This document shows positions 1 through 8,837 of a stretch of DNA of 64,000 nt, piece after piece. Source of the DNA: Bythopirellula goksoeyrii (lineage in GTDB: Bacteria; Planctomycetota; Planctomycetia; Pirellulales; Lacipirellulaceae); the NCBI RefSeq assembly GCF_008065115.1, contig NZ_CP042913.1, positions 71,211 to 135,210 of the forward strand, given 5' to 3'. The translations under genes and the position numbers were made by a program. Numbering within the stretch: the stretch's first letter is position 1; the number at the start of each line of letters is the position of its first letter. The notes under the pieces were generated by a model. The model was not told the origin of the DNA, searched no databases, and was given only the letters and a program-made list of their open reading frames with translations.

Positions 1-12
1 TTGGAGAACACT

Positions 13-717
13 ATGAACAGCATTCTGCGAGCGATGATTGTATTGACCGTTTGTAAAGTCGGAACCGTGTGTGGAGAGGAGAATCACAGTAAATTTAGCG
101 AAGAGATCACGAAAGAAGTGGGATGCCCCTATCTGATAGTCAAGCCGGAGGATTTTGACGAACAGAAAAAGTATCCTCTGATCATCTTTCTCCATGGCAG
201 AGGAGAGAGTGGCGACGACTTGAAACTCGTAAATGTGCATGGCCCTTTCGATTTTGTAAAGCAGCACAAATTGCCAGTAATGATCGTTGCTCCACAAACG
301 CCCATCGGAGTGAACTGGGACATCGACATGCTTTCCGCATTTGTCGATCATGTGCTCGAAGAGTTGCCTGTCGATCGTGGGCAAGTCTATTTGACGGGAC
401 TCAGCTTGGGTGGCTTTGGCACCTGGGAACTGGCGGCCCGCCGGCCCGAAGTGTTCGCCGCGATAGCGCCGATCTGCGGAGGTGGCAAGCCAGTTCAGGC
501 CGAGTTAATTCAGGAGATTCCCCTGTGGGCCTTTCATGGCGCAAAAGATCCAGTGGTACCCCTCAAGAGTACCACCGATATGATCAACGCTCTCTACAAC
601 CTGGGCAGCGCTCCTCGCCTAACTGTTTATCCCGATGCGGGCCATGACAGCTGGACCGAGACCTACAACAATCTCATGCTTTACGATTGGTTGTTGAGCC
701 AGAAGAAGGAGAAATGA
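13..717 (+). CDS. Secreted alpha/beta hydrolase (prolyl oligopeptidase/esterase type)
   Basis: Secreted serine hydrolase of the alpha/beta fold, probably an esterase or peptidase acting outside the cytoplasm; the substrate cannot be told. The 234-residue product opens with a short signal peptide (about residues 1-20). An oxyanion-type HGRGESG motif follows at 61-67, then the nucleophile elbow GLSLGG with Ser131. Asp179 (in GAKDP) and His211 (in AGHDSW) complete a plausible catalytic triad. The ATG at 13 is chosen because GGAG lies 6 nt upstream; an in-frame TTG at base 1 is also open, so an upstream extension outside the window cannot be excluded. It has the length of a minimal single-domain hydrolase. 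Glutaminyl-tRNA synthetase follows after about 120 bp and looks functionally unrelated. Confidence 0.85.
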   Translation: MNSILRAMIVLTVCKVGTVCGEENHSKFSEEITKEVGCPYLIVKPEDFDEQKKYPLIIFLHGRGESGDDLKLVNVHGPFDFVKQHKLPVMIVAPQTPIGVNWDIDMLSAFVDHVLEELPVDRGQVYLTGLSLGGFGTWELAARRPEVFAAIAPICGGGKPVQAELIQEIPLWAFHGAKDPVVPLKSTTDMINALYNLGSAPRLTVYPDAGHDSWTETYNNLMLYDWLLSQKKEK

Positions 718-835
718 AGGCAGAGGTTTCACAGCGGATTCTCCTCGTTGCAACAAGAGTCATCTACCGGGGAGAGACCGGAATTTGCTACACTGGGGGA
801 TGAACCCACCGCCACATGAATTCGCAGGAACCTTC

Positions 836-2503
836 ATGCCCACCGATCCCTCCCCCACCGCAGAAAAGCCCGCCTCGCGGAACTTTATTGAGCAGATTAT
901 CGACGCCGACCTCGCTGATAACAAGAACGTCGAGGTCCATACGCGGTTTCCCCCTGAGCCAAACGGCTATTTGCATATTGGTCACGCTAAAAGCATCTGC
1001 TTGAATTTTGGCCTGGCCCAGGAATACAACGGAAAATTCAATCTGCGATTCGACGACACGAATCCTGCAAAGGAGGAGCAAGAGTACGTCGATTCCATAC
1101 TCGACGACGTCCGCTGGCTGGGTGCCAATTGGGAGGATCGGCTGTTCTTTGCATCGGATTATTTTGATCAACTCCACGACTGGGCAGTGGAACTGATCAA
1201 AGCCGGTAAGGCATACGTATGCGACCTGACAGCCGACCAGATGCGTGATTATCGTGGCACGCTCACTGAGCCTGGCAAAAACAGCCCTTTTCGAGACCGT
1301 ACCGTCGAGGAGAATCTCGAACTCTTTGCGAAGATGAAGGCTGGAGAGTTTGCCGATGGCACGCACACTCTGCGGGCAAAGATCGACATGGCCGCGCCGA
1401 ATATCAACCTACGCGATCCGGTGATGTACCGTATCAAACACGCACATCATCATCGCACCGGAGACACGTGGTGCATTTATCCGTCCTACGACTACACCCA
1501 TGGTCAAAGCGACTCGATCGAGGGGATCACTTACTCAATCTGCACACTAGAGTTTGAAAACCATCGTCCGTTATACGATTGGTTTTGCGAATCACTTGCA
1601 ATTCACCACCCCCGACAGATCGAGTTTGCTCGGCTCAATCTGACGTACACCGTCATGAGCAAGCGAAAGCTGCTGCAGCTGGTCAACGAAGGACACGTAT
1701 CGGGCTGGGACGACCCGCGAATGCCAACGATTCGGGGTCTGCGCCGCCGGGGCTACACTCCCGAAGCAATCCAGGCATTCTGTGAGCGAATCGGCGTCGC
1801 CAAATTTAATAGCACCATCGACATGGCTTGGCTGGAAGACGCCATCCGCGAGGACCTCAACGAAAAGGCACTGCGAGCTCTGGCGGTACTCAATCCGATC
1901 AAGGTAATACTCACAAACATCGAACCAGGCTCGTCAATCGACGTCGAGGCCCCAAATCACCCTCAAAACCCCGAGGCCGGAATGCGTAAGGTGCCGCTGA
2001 TGCGAGAGATTCTGATTGAAGCCGAGGACTTCATGGAAGACGCCCCTAAGAAGTTCTTCCGACTTCGACCAGGAGGCGAGGTGCGACTAAGATGTGCGGG
2101 CATCATCAGATGCGACGAGGTCATCAAAGACGACGCTGGCAATGTGACTGAACTTCGCTGCACGTTCGACCCTGATCACTCACGCAAGGTCAAAGGAACC
2201 ATCCATTGGGTTTCAGCCGAGCGAGCACTTAGCGCCGAGGTTCGCTTGTATGACCACTTGTGTGCAGTAGAAAATCCGGAAAACGTATCAGAGGGCCAAA
2301 CATTTCTCGACAACCTCAATCCCAACTCGCTGCAAACAATCACGGCATTCGTGGAGCCCTCACTGAATGAGGCAATGCCTGGCACCCATATTCAATTCGA
2401 GCGATTGGGGTATTTCTTCGTGGACCCGGTAGACTCCGCTCCAGAGAAGCCCGTCTTCAACCGCACTGCAACACTGCGCGATAGTTGGGCGAAGATGAAG
2501 TAA
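836..2503 (+). CDS. glnS: Glutaminyl-tRNA synthetase
   Basis: Charges tRNA-Gln with glutamine in the cytoplasm. The 555-residue product matches the length of the E. coli enzyme. It carries the class I signatures HIGH at residues 47-50 (in [10 protein letters not shown]) and the KMSKS variant MSKRK at 274-278, separated by the GlnRS/GluRS-type catalytic domain, and then a C-terminal beta-barrel anticodon-binding region. In-frame starts further upstream (TTG 785, ATG 800) would add 12-17 residues not expected for the family, so ATG 836 is preferred. A tRNA-Gln(CUG) gene lies far away in the same window (45225-45295). Direct charging by GlnRS implies that this organism does not depend solely on the Glu-tRNA(Gln) amidotransferase route. 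Confidence 0.97.
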   Translation: MPTDPSPTAEKPASRNFIEQIIDADLADNKNVEVHTRFPPEPNGYLHIGHAKSICLNFGLAQEYNGKFNLRFDDTNPAKEEQEYVDSILDDVRWLGANWEDRLFFASDYFDQLHDWAVELIKAGKAYVCDLTADQMRDYRGTLTEPGKNSPFRDRTVEENLELFAKMKAGEFADGTHTLRAKIDMAAPNINLRDPVMYRIKHAHHHRTGDTWCIYPSYDYTHGQSDSIEGITYSICTLEFENHRPLYDWFCESLAIHHPRQIEFARLNLTYTVMSKRKLLQLVNEGHVSGWDDPRMPTIRGLRRRGYTPEAIQAFCERIGVAKFNSTIDMAWLEDAIREDLNEKALRALAVLNPIKVILTNIEPGSSIDVEAPNHPQNPEAGMRKVPLMREILIEAEDFMEDAPKKFFRLRPGGEVRLRCAGIIRCDEVIKDDAGNVTELRCTFDPDHSRKVKGTIHWVSAERALSAEVRLYDHLCAVENPENVSEGQTFLDNLNPNSLQTITAFVEPSLNEAMPGTHIQFERLGYFFVDPVDSAPEKPVFNRTATLRDSWAKMK

Positions 2504-2516
2504 CTGCATCTGGCGA

Positions 2517-2532
2517 GCCCGCTTCAGCGGGC
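2517..2532 (+). terminator. Short GC hairpin after glnS
   Basis: A 6-bp perfect stem (gcccgc/gcgggc) with a ttca tetraloop begins 14 nt after the glnS stop codon. No U-tract follows, so it may only be a weak terminator or an RNA-stabilising hairpin. The rest of the 226-bp interval up to the next gene shows nothing else clear. Confidence 0.4.
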
Positions 2533-2729
2533 GGGACGGCTAGGGCGGGAACACATGATTCCAATTCGCCCTGATTTTGCTACAATCCATGCCAAGTCCA
2601 AGCGAATCAGCATAATATCGCGAAGCCAGATCGAAGGAATTCGCGGGTATCACCGCTTCGAGCATTGGCAAATCGACAATTAGGTGTACTTCACCGTCTT
2701 CCTCGTTAGAAGACACATCAGGAGGTTTT

Positions 2730-4451
2730 ATGTTCCACACGAATCGAACACACACTCATTTTCTTTGCTGGTTTCTCACGGGGTTGATGCTGTTCACTCC
2801 GGGTTCCTCTCTGATTGCTCAGGAGGCAGATGAACGTACCACGCTCCTTGCCGATCCAGCGGCTGTGCCAGTGCCGGATGTTGTCGACACTCCCTTGGAC
2901 GTGACCTACTTGTTGCCGCAAGCTTGTCTCGTCATTTCATTGCGTCCACAGGCGATTCTCGCCTCGCCGTTTGCCAAGATGATGCCCATTGAAGTCTTGC
3001 AAGCAGCATCGCTCCACCAATCAGGGCTTGACCCTTTGCAGCTGGATCGACTGCTATTGACGGTGGAACCACCCGCCGCAGGGGCACCCAACTATGCCGT
3101 CATGGGGAGTTTCATTTCCCCCGTGGTTGGCAAACTGCATCCGCAGCTTACTCAGCACACCACACCCAACGAGCAATCTGAACAACCTCACTTGAAGAGC
3201 AATCACCCACTCATGCCGAGCATGTATTTTCCGAGTGAGACGGTGCTACTGGCTACGCCGGAGGTGACGCTTCAGAAGTTTCTTACCGGCAAATTCAAGC
3301 CCGCCGAGAGCTCACTGCACGAGCACTTAATGGCAGCTGCCAGTGATGATGTCTATCTGGCAATTGATGTCGTGCCGCTGCGGCCTCTGATCAATGGATT
3401 GTTGATGCAGAATCCCACTCCACCCAAATTTGAGTATCTCAATGTAGCTCCCGATCTGGTGAAAACGATAGAGTTGCGAATGAACCTGTCCCATCCGGGA
3501 ACCAACGAACTAGTCATCGAGTCCAATAATGAGCAAGACGCGCAGGAATTGTTGGGCCTAGTCGATAAGTCTTTCGATCTGGTCCGCTCCCAGGCCACCG
3601 AAGAGATCACCCGACTCAAACAGAATAGCGATCCCGTTCAGCAAGCAATGGGACGTTATCAGGAGCGGATGATGAATGACATGAGCACGGCATTGGCACC
3701 ACAGCGAGAAGGTACTCGTTTGGTGATCTTCCGCCAGTCAGGCGAGCATGGCCAGATGGGAATGCTCACGATGACGGCCGTCTCGGGTGTGTTGGTTGCG
3801 TTGCTTTTGCCCGCGGTGCAGGCGGCTAGAGAAGCGGCACGGCGAAATACTTCAATGAACAACATGAAGATGATCAACTTAGCACTTCACAATTATGCTG
3901 ATCAAAATGAAATATCATTTCCAGCTCAAGCGAATTTTGACGACAATGACAAACCACTTCTGAGTTGGCGGGTACATATCCTTCCCTTTCTCGAACAGAA
4001 TGAACTCTACAAACAATTTCATCTCGACGAACCGTGGGACAGTGAGCACAACAAGGCTCTAATCGCCAAGATGCCAGCCGTTTTTGCCGAACCAAGTTCT
4101 AGCTTTGCTCAGACAGAGGGTCGCACCAACTATCTCGGTGTACAAGGAGACGGCATGTTCTTTGACGGATCAAAGGAAGGAAAGAGATTCATGGACCTAC
4201 GAGACGGCACAGCAGCTACAATCATGATGGTACAAGTCAACGACGAGAGTGCTGTTCCCTGGACAAAACCTGAGGATTGGGAATTTGACGAAAAAAAACC
4301 ACTCAAGGGGTTGATTCCTCCGCTACATGCTGGTGTTTTCTTAGCGAGTTTTGCTGATGCCCACGTCAAATCTATCAGCAAAGACATTGATCCTGGTGTT
4401 TTCAAGAAGCTCTTGACGGTTGATGGTGGGGAAGTGGTTGAGATTCCTTGA
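2730..4451 (+). CDS. DUF1559-like secreted protein
   Basis: Planctomycete-specific exported protein of unknown function, 573 residues. It has a long signal peptide (hydrophobic stretch about 10-30). Residues 30-330 form a region with no recognised motif. A helix reading LLLPAVQAAREAARR follows, which is the hallmark that usually sits near the N-terminus of DUF1559 proteins, and then a DUF1559-like domain (WRVHILPFLEQ, NYLGVQGDG and a late GVFLASFADAHVKSI). Most DUF1559 proteins start with a prepilin-like leader; here the domain is C-terminal to a large unrelated region, so this is an unusual architecture. The start is well supported by a perfect AGGAGG four bases before ATG 2730. It stands alone between glnS and a sugar kinase. 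Confidence 0.8.
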   Translation: MFHTNRTHTHFLCWFLTGLMLFTPGSSLIAQEADERTTLLADPAAVPVPDVVDTPLDVTYLLPQACLVISLRPQAILASPFAKMMPIEVLQAASLHQSGLDPLQLDRLLLTVEPPAAGAPNYAVMGSFISPVVGKLHPQLTQHTTPNEQSEQPHLKSNHPLMPSMYFPSETVLLATPEVTLQKFLTGKFKPAESSLHEHLMAAASDDVYLAIDVVPLRPLINGLLMQNPTPPKFEYLNVAPDLVKTIELRMNLSHPGTNELVIESNNEQDAQELLGLVDKSFDLVRSQATEEITRLKQNSDPVQQAMGRYQERMMNDMSTALAPQREGTRLVIFRQSGEHGQMGMLTMTAVSGVLVALLLPAVQAAREAARRNTSMNNMKMINLALHNYADQNEISFPAQANFDDNDKPLLSWRVHILPFLEQNELYKQFHLDEPWDSEHNKALIAKMPAVFAEPSSSFAQTEGRTNYLGVQGDGMFFDGSKEGKRFMDLRDGTAATIMMVQVNDESAVPWTKPEDWEFDEKKPLKGLIPPLHAGVFLASFADAHVKSISKDIDPGVFKKLLTVDGGEVVEIP

Positions 4452-4520
4452 CGACTCGGCGTTGGGGGTTGTCACCAGGCAGCTCTACTGCACATAATCC
4501 TCGGTTCAATTTCCATCAAA

Positions 4521-4578
4521 GCGAGCCGGCTCGTCCCCGAGCCTGTAGGAATTCGGGGTCGAGGACGACCCGGCTCGC
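4521..4578. repeat. Long imperfect palindrome upstream of the PfkB kinase gene
   Basis: Bases 4521-4536 pair with 4563-4578 (16 bp, one mismatch). The inner part continues as ccccga/tcgggg (4535-4540 with 4553-4558), giving a long GC-rich hairpin. A further partial copy of the arm (ggctcgcc) lies at about 4610-4617. This looks like a dispersed intergenic palindromic element rather than a simple terminator, as no T-tract follows. It could still limit read-through from the upstream DUF1559-like gene. Confidence 0.6.
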
Positions 4579-4641
4579 CACGTTGTTTACTCCGGGCGCT
4601 TACGCTTCCGGCTCGCCTTTCGTTAACCCCATTGAAGAACC

Positions 4642-5544
4642 ATGCCACTTGTTGTTGTCGGGTCCGTTGCCATTGATCACGTCGAAACTCCCACGGAACG
4701 TAGGGATAACATGCTCGGGGGGTCAGCGACTCATTTCTCCTATGCCGCAAGTTTCTTCACCAGCGTGCGGCTCGTAGGGGTCGTTGGCGAAGACTGGCCT
4801 GCGGAACATACGGCTGTGCTGGATGAGCAGGGGATTGATACTTCGGGATTACAGCAGGTTCCAGGTGGCAAGACCTTTACCTGGACGGGTCGCTACCACG
4901 ACAACATGAACGACCGCGACACACTCGACGTGCAGCTGAACGTGTTCGGCGAGTTCGATCCCGTGCTGCCTGAAAGCTATCGCAGGGCAAAGTATGTGTT
5001 TCTCGCCAACGGCGTGCCTGCCGTTCAAATGAAAGTTCTCTCGCAAGTGCCAGGTCGGCGGCTGGCCGTGGCCGACACGATGGATCTCTGGATTAAGACT
5101 ACCCGCAACGACCTCAATCAGCTGCTCAAGCAACTCGATGGCTTGGTACTGAACGACAGTGAGGCCAAGTTGATTGCCGAGACTGAGAATCTGGTCACGG
5201 CTGGCCACCGCGTAAGAGAAATGGGCCCCAAGTTCGTCATTATCAAGAAGGGCGAGCATGGAGCGATGTTCTTTAGCGAATATGAAACTTATGTTCTCCC
5301 CGCTTTTCCAACCGAGCAGGTCGTCGACCCCACTGGTGCGGGCGACAGCTTTGCCGGCGGCATGATGGGGTATCTAGCCGAGTGCGATAACTTTGAACCC
5401 GAGACACTCAAGATGGCGATGGCCTATGGCATTCTCGTGGCAAGCTTCAATGTGGAAGGGTTCGGTCTCGAGCGGATGCAACAGATCTCCCGCAAAGACA
5501 TTGACGAGCGGATGACTGAGTACAAGAAGATGCTCAATTTCTGA
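4642..5544 (+). CDS. PfkB-family carbohydrate/nucleoside kinase
   Basis: ATP-dependent ribokinase-type sugar or nucleoside kinase of 300 residues, cytoplasmic. It has the N-terminal glycine-rich region GGSATHFSYAA, where PfkB enzymes bind substrate, and the C-terminal PfkB signature DPTGAGDSFAGG with the catalytic Asp and anion-hole GAGD. The substrate cannot be assigned; the protein looks closer to the ribokinase/adenosine kinase group than to phosphofructokinase. Start ATG 4642 follows a weak GAAG. The 3' end overlaps by 11 bp the end of the convergent ComEA-like gene. Confidence 0.88.
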   Translation: MPLVVVGSVAIDHVETPTERRDNMLGGSATHFSYAASFFTSVRLVGVVGEDWPAEHTAVLDEQGIDTSGLQQVPGGKTFTWTGRYHDNMNDRDTLDVQLNVFGEFDPVLPESYRRAKYVFLANGVPAVQMKVLSQVPGRRLAVADTMDLWIKTTRNDLNQLLKQLDGLVLNDSEAKLIAETENLVTAGHRVREMGPKFVIIKKGEHGAMFFSEYETYVLPAFPTEQVVDPTGAGDSFAGGMMGYLAECDNFEPETLKMAMAYGILVASFNVEGFGLERMQQISRKDIDERMTEYKKMLNF

Positions 5545-5971
5545 TTTCGATTTCATCCGTCGAATTCACGGCCCAATCAGTATCCACGGGGATCGGCATC
5601 AAGAAGGGTCGCAACCGCTCCATAGTTCGCGGTCCAATACCGTTGACGCGGTCCAACTGCTCAACACTGCGAAACGGCCCGTGCTGTAACCGGTCGCTGA
5701 TAATACGCCGTGCCATCGTTTCTCCCAATCCGGGTAACTGGAGCAATTCAGGCCAATCAGCTTCGTTAACGTTCACCAAGTAGCTCGCCTGCAGCGGGTC
5801 TGCTCGATCGATATCGATTAGCCTTCCCTCGTGCCCACCTTTGTACACCCAGTAGCTTGCCATCATCACCAGCAGACTTGCCACCACGGCAAGCAGGCTT
5901 GCTTGATCGCGGGGCTTAATCCACGGCCGTGGTGTCGAATCGGTCAAAGATTTTTCTCTGCCGGGTTGCAT
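5534..5971 (-). CDS. ComEA-like membrane-anchored helix-hairpin-helix protein
   Basis: Small DNA-binding protein of 145 residues, starting at the ATG that reads MQPGREK (a second ATG lies 9 bp upstream). One N-terminal transmembrane segment (LLAVVASLLVMMASYWVY) is followed by a C-terminal tandem HhH module: VNVNEADWPELLQLPGLGE, then a second hairpin around FRSVEQLDRVNGIGPRTMERL. This is the architecture of ComEA, the DNA receptor of natural transformation, although short HhH proteins of this type also occur without competence. No comEC or pilus assembly genes are in the window, but a pseudopilin gene lies 7 kb away. It is divergent from nadC, with a 92-bp gap. Confidence 0.8.
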   Translation of the reverse strand: MQPGREKSLTDSTPRPWIKPRDQASLLAVVASLLVMMASYWVYKGGHEGRLIDIDRADPLQASYLVNVNEADWPELLQLPGLGETMARRIISDRLQHGPFRSVEQLDRVNGIGPRTMERLRPFLMPIPVDTDWAVNSTDEIEIRN

Positions 5972-6063
5972 GGCGTGCATTGAAAAGGGGATATTTGACA
6001 ATGAAACATCAACGCTCTGCCCCCAGTATAACCGTTTGCCCTCTCCCAAATCGAGAACTAGCC

Positions 6064-6987
6064 ATGAGAGAATTCCAGCAGATCGAATGGGATAGTGAGC
6101 TTCAGCACGATTGTCGGCAGATTGTGCGTCTTGCCCTCGCTGAAGACTTGAATGGCCAACAGGACTGGACCACCGTCGCCCTGGTACCTGCAGAGCGACA
6201 GGGAGCTGCCAGTATTGTAGCTCGTGATCCAGGAGTCGCAGCCGGTCTGGTAACGATCGAACTCGTTCTCTCGGAAGCAAAAGCTGAGATGGAAGTAGAG
6301 CTTCGTGTCCAAGATTCTCAAAGTTTCACCGCAGGAACAACTCTAGCGGTGTTGAGCGGCAACGTTCGTGACATACTCACTCTGGAGCGGACAATACTGA
6401 ATCTCCTGGGTCGGATGATGGGCATCGCAACACTCACAAGCCGCTTTGTCCAAGAGGTCGCCGACACCAAGGCAAAGGTTTACGACACTCGAAAAACGAC
6501 TCCTGGGTGGCGCCGTTTGGAGAAATACGCAGTTCATTGTGGAGGAGGTTCCAATCACCGCATGGGTCTCTACGATGCAGTACTGATCAAAGACAATCAT
6601 CTGGCCCAGCGTTCAGGAAAGCCGGTTGCCACTGCCGAGGATGCCGCAGCAGCAGTCCTGGAAGCAAGTCAATTTCTTGAGTCGTCACAAAACGCGGCTC
6701 AATCGAATCTGATTGTAGAAATCGAAGTTGACAGTCTTGAACAGCTTGCCGCCGTCTTGCCAATGCATCCTGACGTCATTTTGTTGGACAACATGGATTC
6801 AAGTCAACTTCGCACGGCCGTTACGATGCGTGACGATATCGCCCCAACGGTCGAACTGGAAGCCTCCGGAGGAGTGCGCTTGGAAACCATTCGAGAGCTT
6901 GCGGAGACGGGAGTCGACAGAATCAGCTCAGGCGCTTTAACCCATTCAGCCCGCGGGCTCGACATTGGCTTAGACTGGCACCCCTAG
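6064..6987 (+). CDS. nadC: Nicotinate-nucleotide pyrophosphorylase (carboxylating)
   Basis: Quinolinate phosphoribosyltransferase, converting quinolinate and PRPP to nicotinate mononucleotide in de novo NAD synthesis. The 307-residue product contains the family motifs YDTRKTTPGWR, VHCGGGSNHRMGLYDAVLIK and the C-terminal ASGGVRLETI/GVDRISSGALTHS region. Of several in-frame starts (ATG 6001 would give 328 residues), ATG 6064 best fits the usual family length of about 280-300. The other de novo NAD genes (nadA, nadB) are not in the window. Confidence 0.95.
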   Translation: MREFQQIEWDSELQHDCRQIVRLALAEDLNGQQDWTTVALVPAERQGAASIVARDPGVAAGLVTIELVLSEAKAEMEVELRVQDSQSFTAGTTLAVLSGNVRDILTLERTILNLLGRMMGIATLTSRFVQEVADTKAKVYDTRKTTPGWRRLEKYAVHCGGGSNHRMGLYDAVLIKDNHLAQRSGKPVATAEDAAAAVLEASQFLESSQNAAQSNLIVEIEVDSLEQLAAVLPMHPDVILLDNMDSSQLRTAVTMRDDIAPTVELEASGGVRLETIRELAETGVDRISSGALTHSARGLDIGLDWHP

Positions 6988-7630
6988 GATGTGGGGTGGG
7001 TGGAGAGCACTAATGGGTGAGTCCGAAGACTCCGCACACAAATTCTTCGCAATCCGTACAAATTTAATTGACAGCACTGCCAGGGGTGGTTAGAATCAGG
7101 GAAGCTGCGGTAGATTTACCGCTTTTTAACACACATTTTTACTTTTTCGATTGGGTTGTGGACCTCATGAACATTCGATCGGCGACGAGTCGAGTTGACT
7201 CTTCGTTGTCCGGACAGGTGAAATTGGTAGCCTGGGTTCACAACACCATCTTTGCTTGCTGAGAAGCATTCCTGCCTAACGGTTTTTCGTTTCAGGAATC
7301 AATAGCACTCAGCTCTCCCCTGATGGGTTTGTCTCTGGGTTTCCTGCATGAGGTCATTCTGCGCATCACCAAGGCAGGATCACCAACGCTTCGGTCAGGG
7401 CACGCGGTCAATTCGGCACGCTACAGGTGCGCGAATACTTCTTGAAGACAGCTAAATAGCTGCCCGCAAGCCCCTGCATTTTTGCATCTCTCGTCAATCG
7501 AATGCTGCCAAACGTGAATAGCGTTTGGCACTTGTTCTGACAGGTCTCCTCCCTGATTTAGACCCATCACACCAGAGATCATTGCCCCTGCCGCTACGGA
7601 AGGCACGTGCGGTTGACCTTGGAGACAACT
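6988..7630. other. Intergenic stretch between nadC and a PEP-CTERM gene
   Basis: No convincing gene is seen over about 640 bp. The frame ending at the TAG at 7457-7459 reads ITNASVRARGQFGTLQVREY, which looks protein-like, but it is stopped in frame at 7349 and no family was recognised. A GGAG Shine-Dalgarno sequence for the following gene begins at 7621. Confidence 0.4.
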
Positions 7631-8500
7631 ATGAAAAAGACATCAACAAATCGTTTCAGTTCGACCGCAGCACTCATTCGCTACTCGTGTGCCGCATTCG
7701 CGATACTCTTGCTAGCCGGAGCACTTGCCAACACATCACAGGCGGTTGTCATCGGCAACTACAAGTTCATGATTGGCGAAAGCGAACGCTATTTGAAAGC
7801 AATTTTGGACTTCAACCGTGGCGAGATCAATCAAGCTCAACTCGATGCGATCCACCACGAAGAGTCCTGCAAGAACCCGTCGATCCGCCTTCAGCAGCGT
7901 AATCGTCCGGCTATACTCATTCAGAACGTTTCCTCCCAGGAAAACGACCTCAGCAGTTTTGTAATCGATATGAAGCAGGCTGGTTTCGAGTTCGGACTGG
8001 GCGATGCTCCCTCCCAGGGATTCAACGGCACGCCTGTCTCTGCTTCAAATTACTCTGATGCTGGAGTGGGAGTTTCTGGTTCGCTTGACCCAACAAACAT
8101 GATATTGACCCTTGACTTTACAGGCCTTACTTCGACAGCTTCGCTTCAAAACGCCGCAATTTTCCGTGTTGATCTGGATCCTTCTCCCATGATCAATACG
8201 CTCTACCCTGATTACCGCGAAGTACTTCTCGGTGCAGACGCTGGTAACGGCCCCACCGATCCCGCAACGGTTCAGGCAACTTTTGGCATGGCAGGAATGC
8301 CAGATGTCACAACAAGTGCAATCGAGTTGAACGGCCCAGATACCGTCTCAAACGCTGGCCTCTTAGAGGTCTATCATGCCCAAACACCTACGGACATGTT
8401 TGAAACAGACGGGGGAATCCCTGAGCCTGCTACAGCTTCCCTCCTGGGAATTGTCTCCCTTGCCATGCTCTGCCGAAGACGCACATTCAGCCGTAGCTGA
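7631..8500 (+). CDS. PEP-CTERM sorting domain protein
   Basis: Exported protein of 289 residues with an N-terminal signal peptide (hydrophobic stretch in CAAFAILLLAGALANTSQA). The classical C-terminal PEP-CTERM tail follows: PEPATASLLGIVSLAML, then an Arg-rich end. Such tails are recognised by an exosortase that processes or anchors the protein at the cell surface, often together with exopolysaccharide. The middle (about 35-265) is predicted beta-rich and was not recognised. ATG 7631 is preferred over an upstream in-frame start because GGAG sits 6 nt before it. No exosortase gene is in the window. A second PEP-CTERM protein is encoded at about 36.2-37.2 kb. Confidence 0.85.
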   Translation: MKKTSTNRFSSTAALIRYSCAAFAILLLAGALANTSQAVVIGNYKFMIGESERYLKAILDFNRGEINQAQLDAIHHEESCKNPSIRLQQRNRPAILIQNVSSQENDLSSFVIDMKQAGFEFGLGDAPSQGFNGTPVSASNYSDAGVGVSGSLDPTNMILTLDFTGLTSTASLQNAAIFRVDLDPSPMINTLYPDYREVLLGADAGNGPTDPATVQATFGMAGMPDVTTSAIELNGPDTVSNAGLLEVYHAQTPTDMFETDGGIPEPATASLLGIVSLAMLCRRRTFSRS

Positions 8501-8514
8501 GTGCGTCTCTGTAG

Positions 8515-8569
8515 TAGCCGTTGGCGGGGGGAGCAAATGGTTTGAACCGCGGGCTCCCGCCGGCGGCTA
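8515..8569. repeat. Intergenic palindromic repeat (tagccg family)
   Basis: Arms 8515-8534 (tagccgttggcgggggg...) and 8553-8569 (gctcccgccggcggcta) are inverted copies enclosing a short loop. A related unit lies at 10983-11044, sharing the arm tagccgNNGGCNGG and a loop-side aaccgcRggct. It begins 14 bp after the stop of the PEP-CTERM gene and could act as its terminator. The remaining bases up to 8837 hold only the leader of the next gene, including a G-rich aaagggggg Shine-Dalgarno. Confidence 0.55.
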
Positions 8570-8837
8570 TAATGTGGAAAATCCATCCGCTTAGGCGTCC
8601 CAACTTCTCTTGGCAAGCTTTGCCGAATGCGTAAATCCCCTGGATTGTACCCAATACTCGGATAATTCTGAAAAAAGTGAAAGTAACGGTAGTACGGGGT
8701 CCGATTCTCTTCTGTGTACGAATAATCGAACAGGCGGACAGCACTGGAAGGTGATCCGGTGCTCGTCAAATGCTTCCATAGCAGGCAGTGCGCCCGCAAG
8801 CGTCGTCCTGTTCGAAATTTCAAAGGGGGGATCCAAG

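Noticed and set aside
7349-7459. Frame reading RITNASVRARGQFGTLQVREY before a TAG at 7457-7459, suggestive of a gene remnant
   Set aside because: It is closed by a stop at 7349, no family could be named, and the neighbouring frame does not extend it convincingly.
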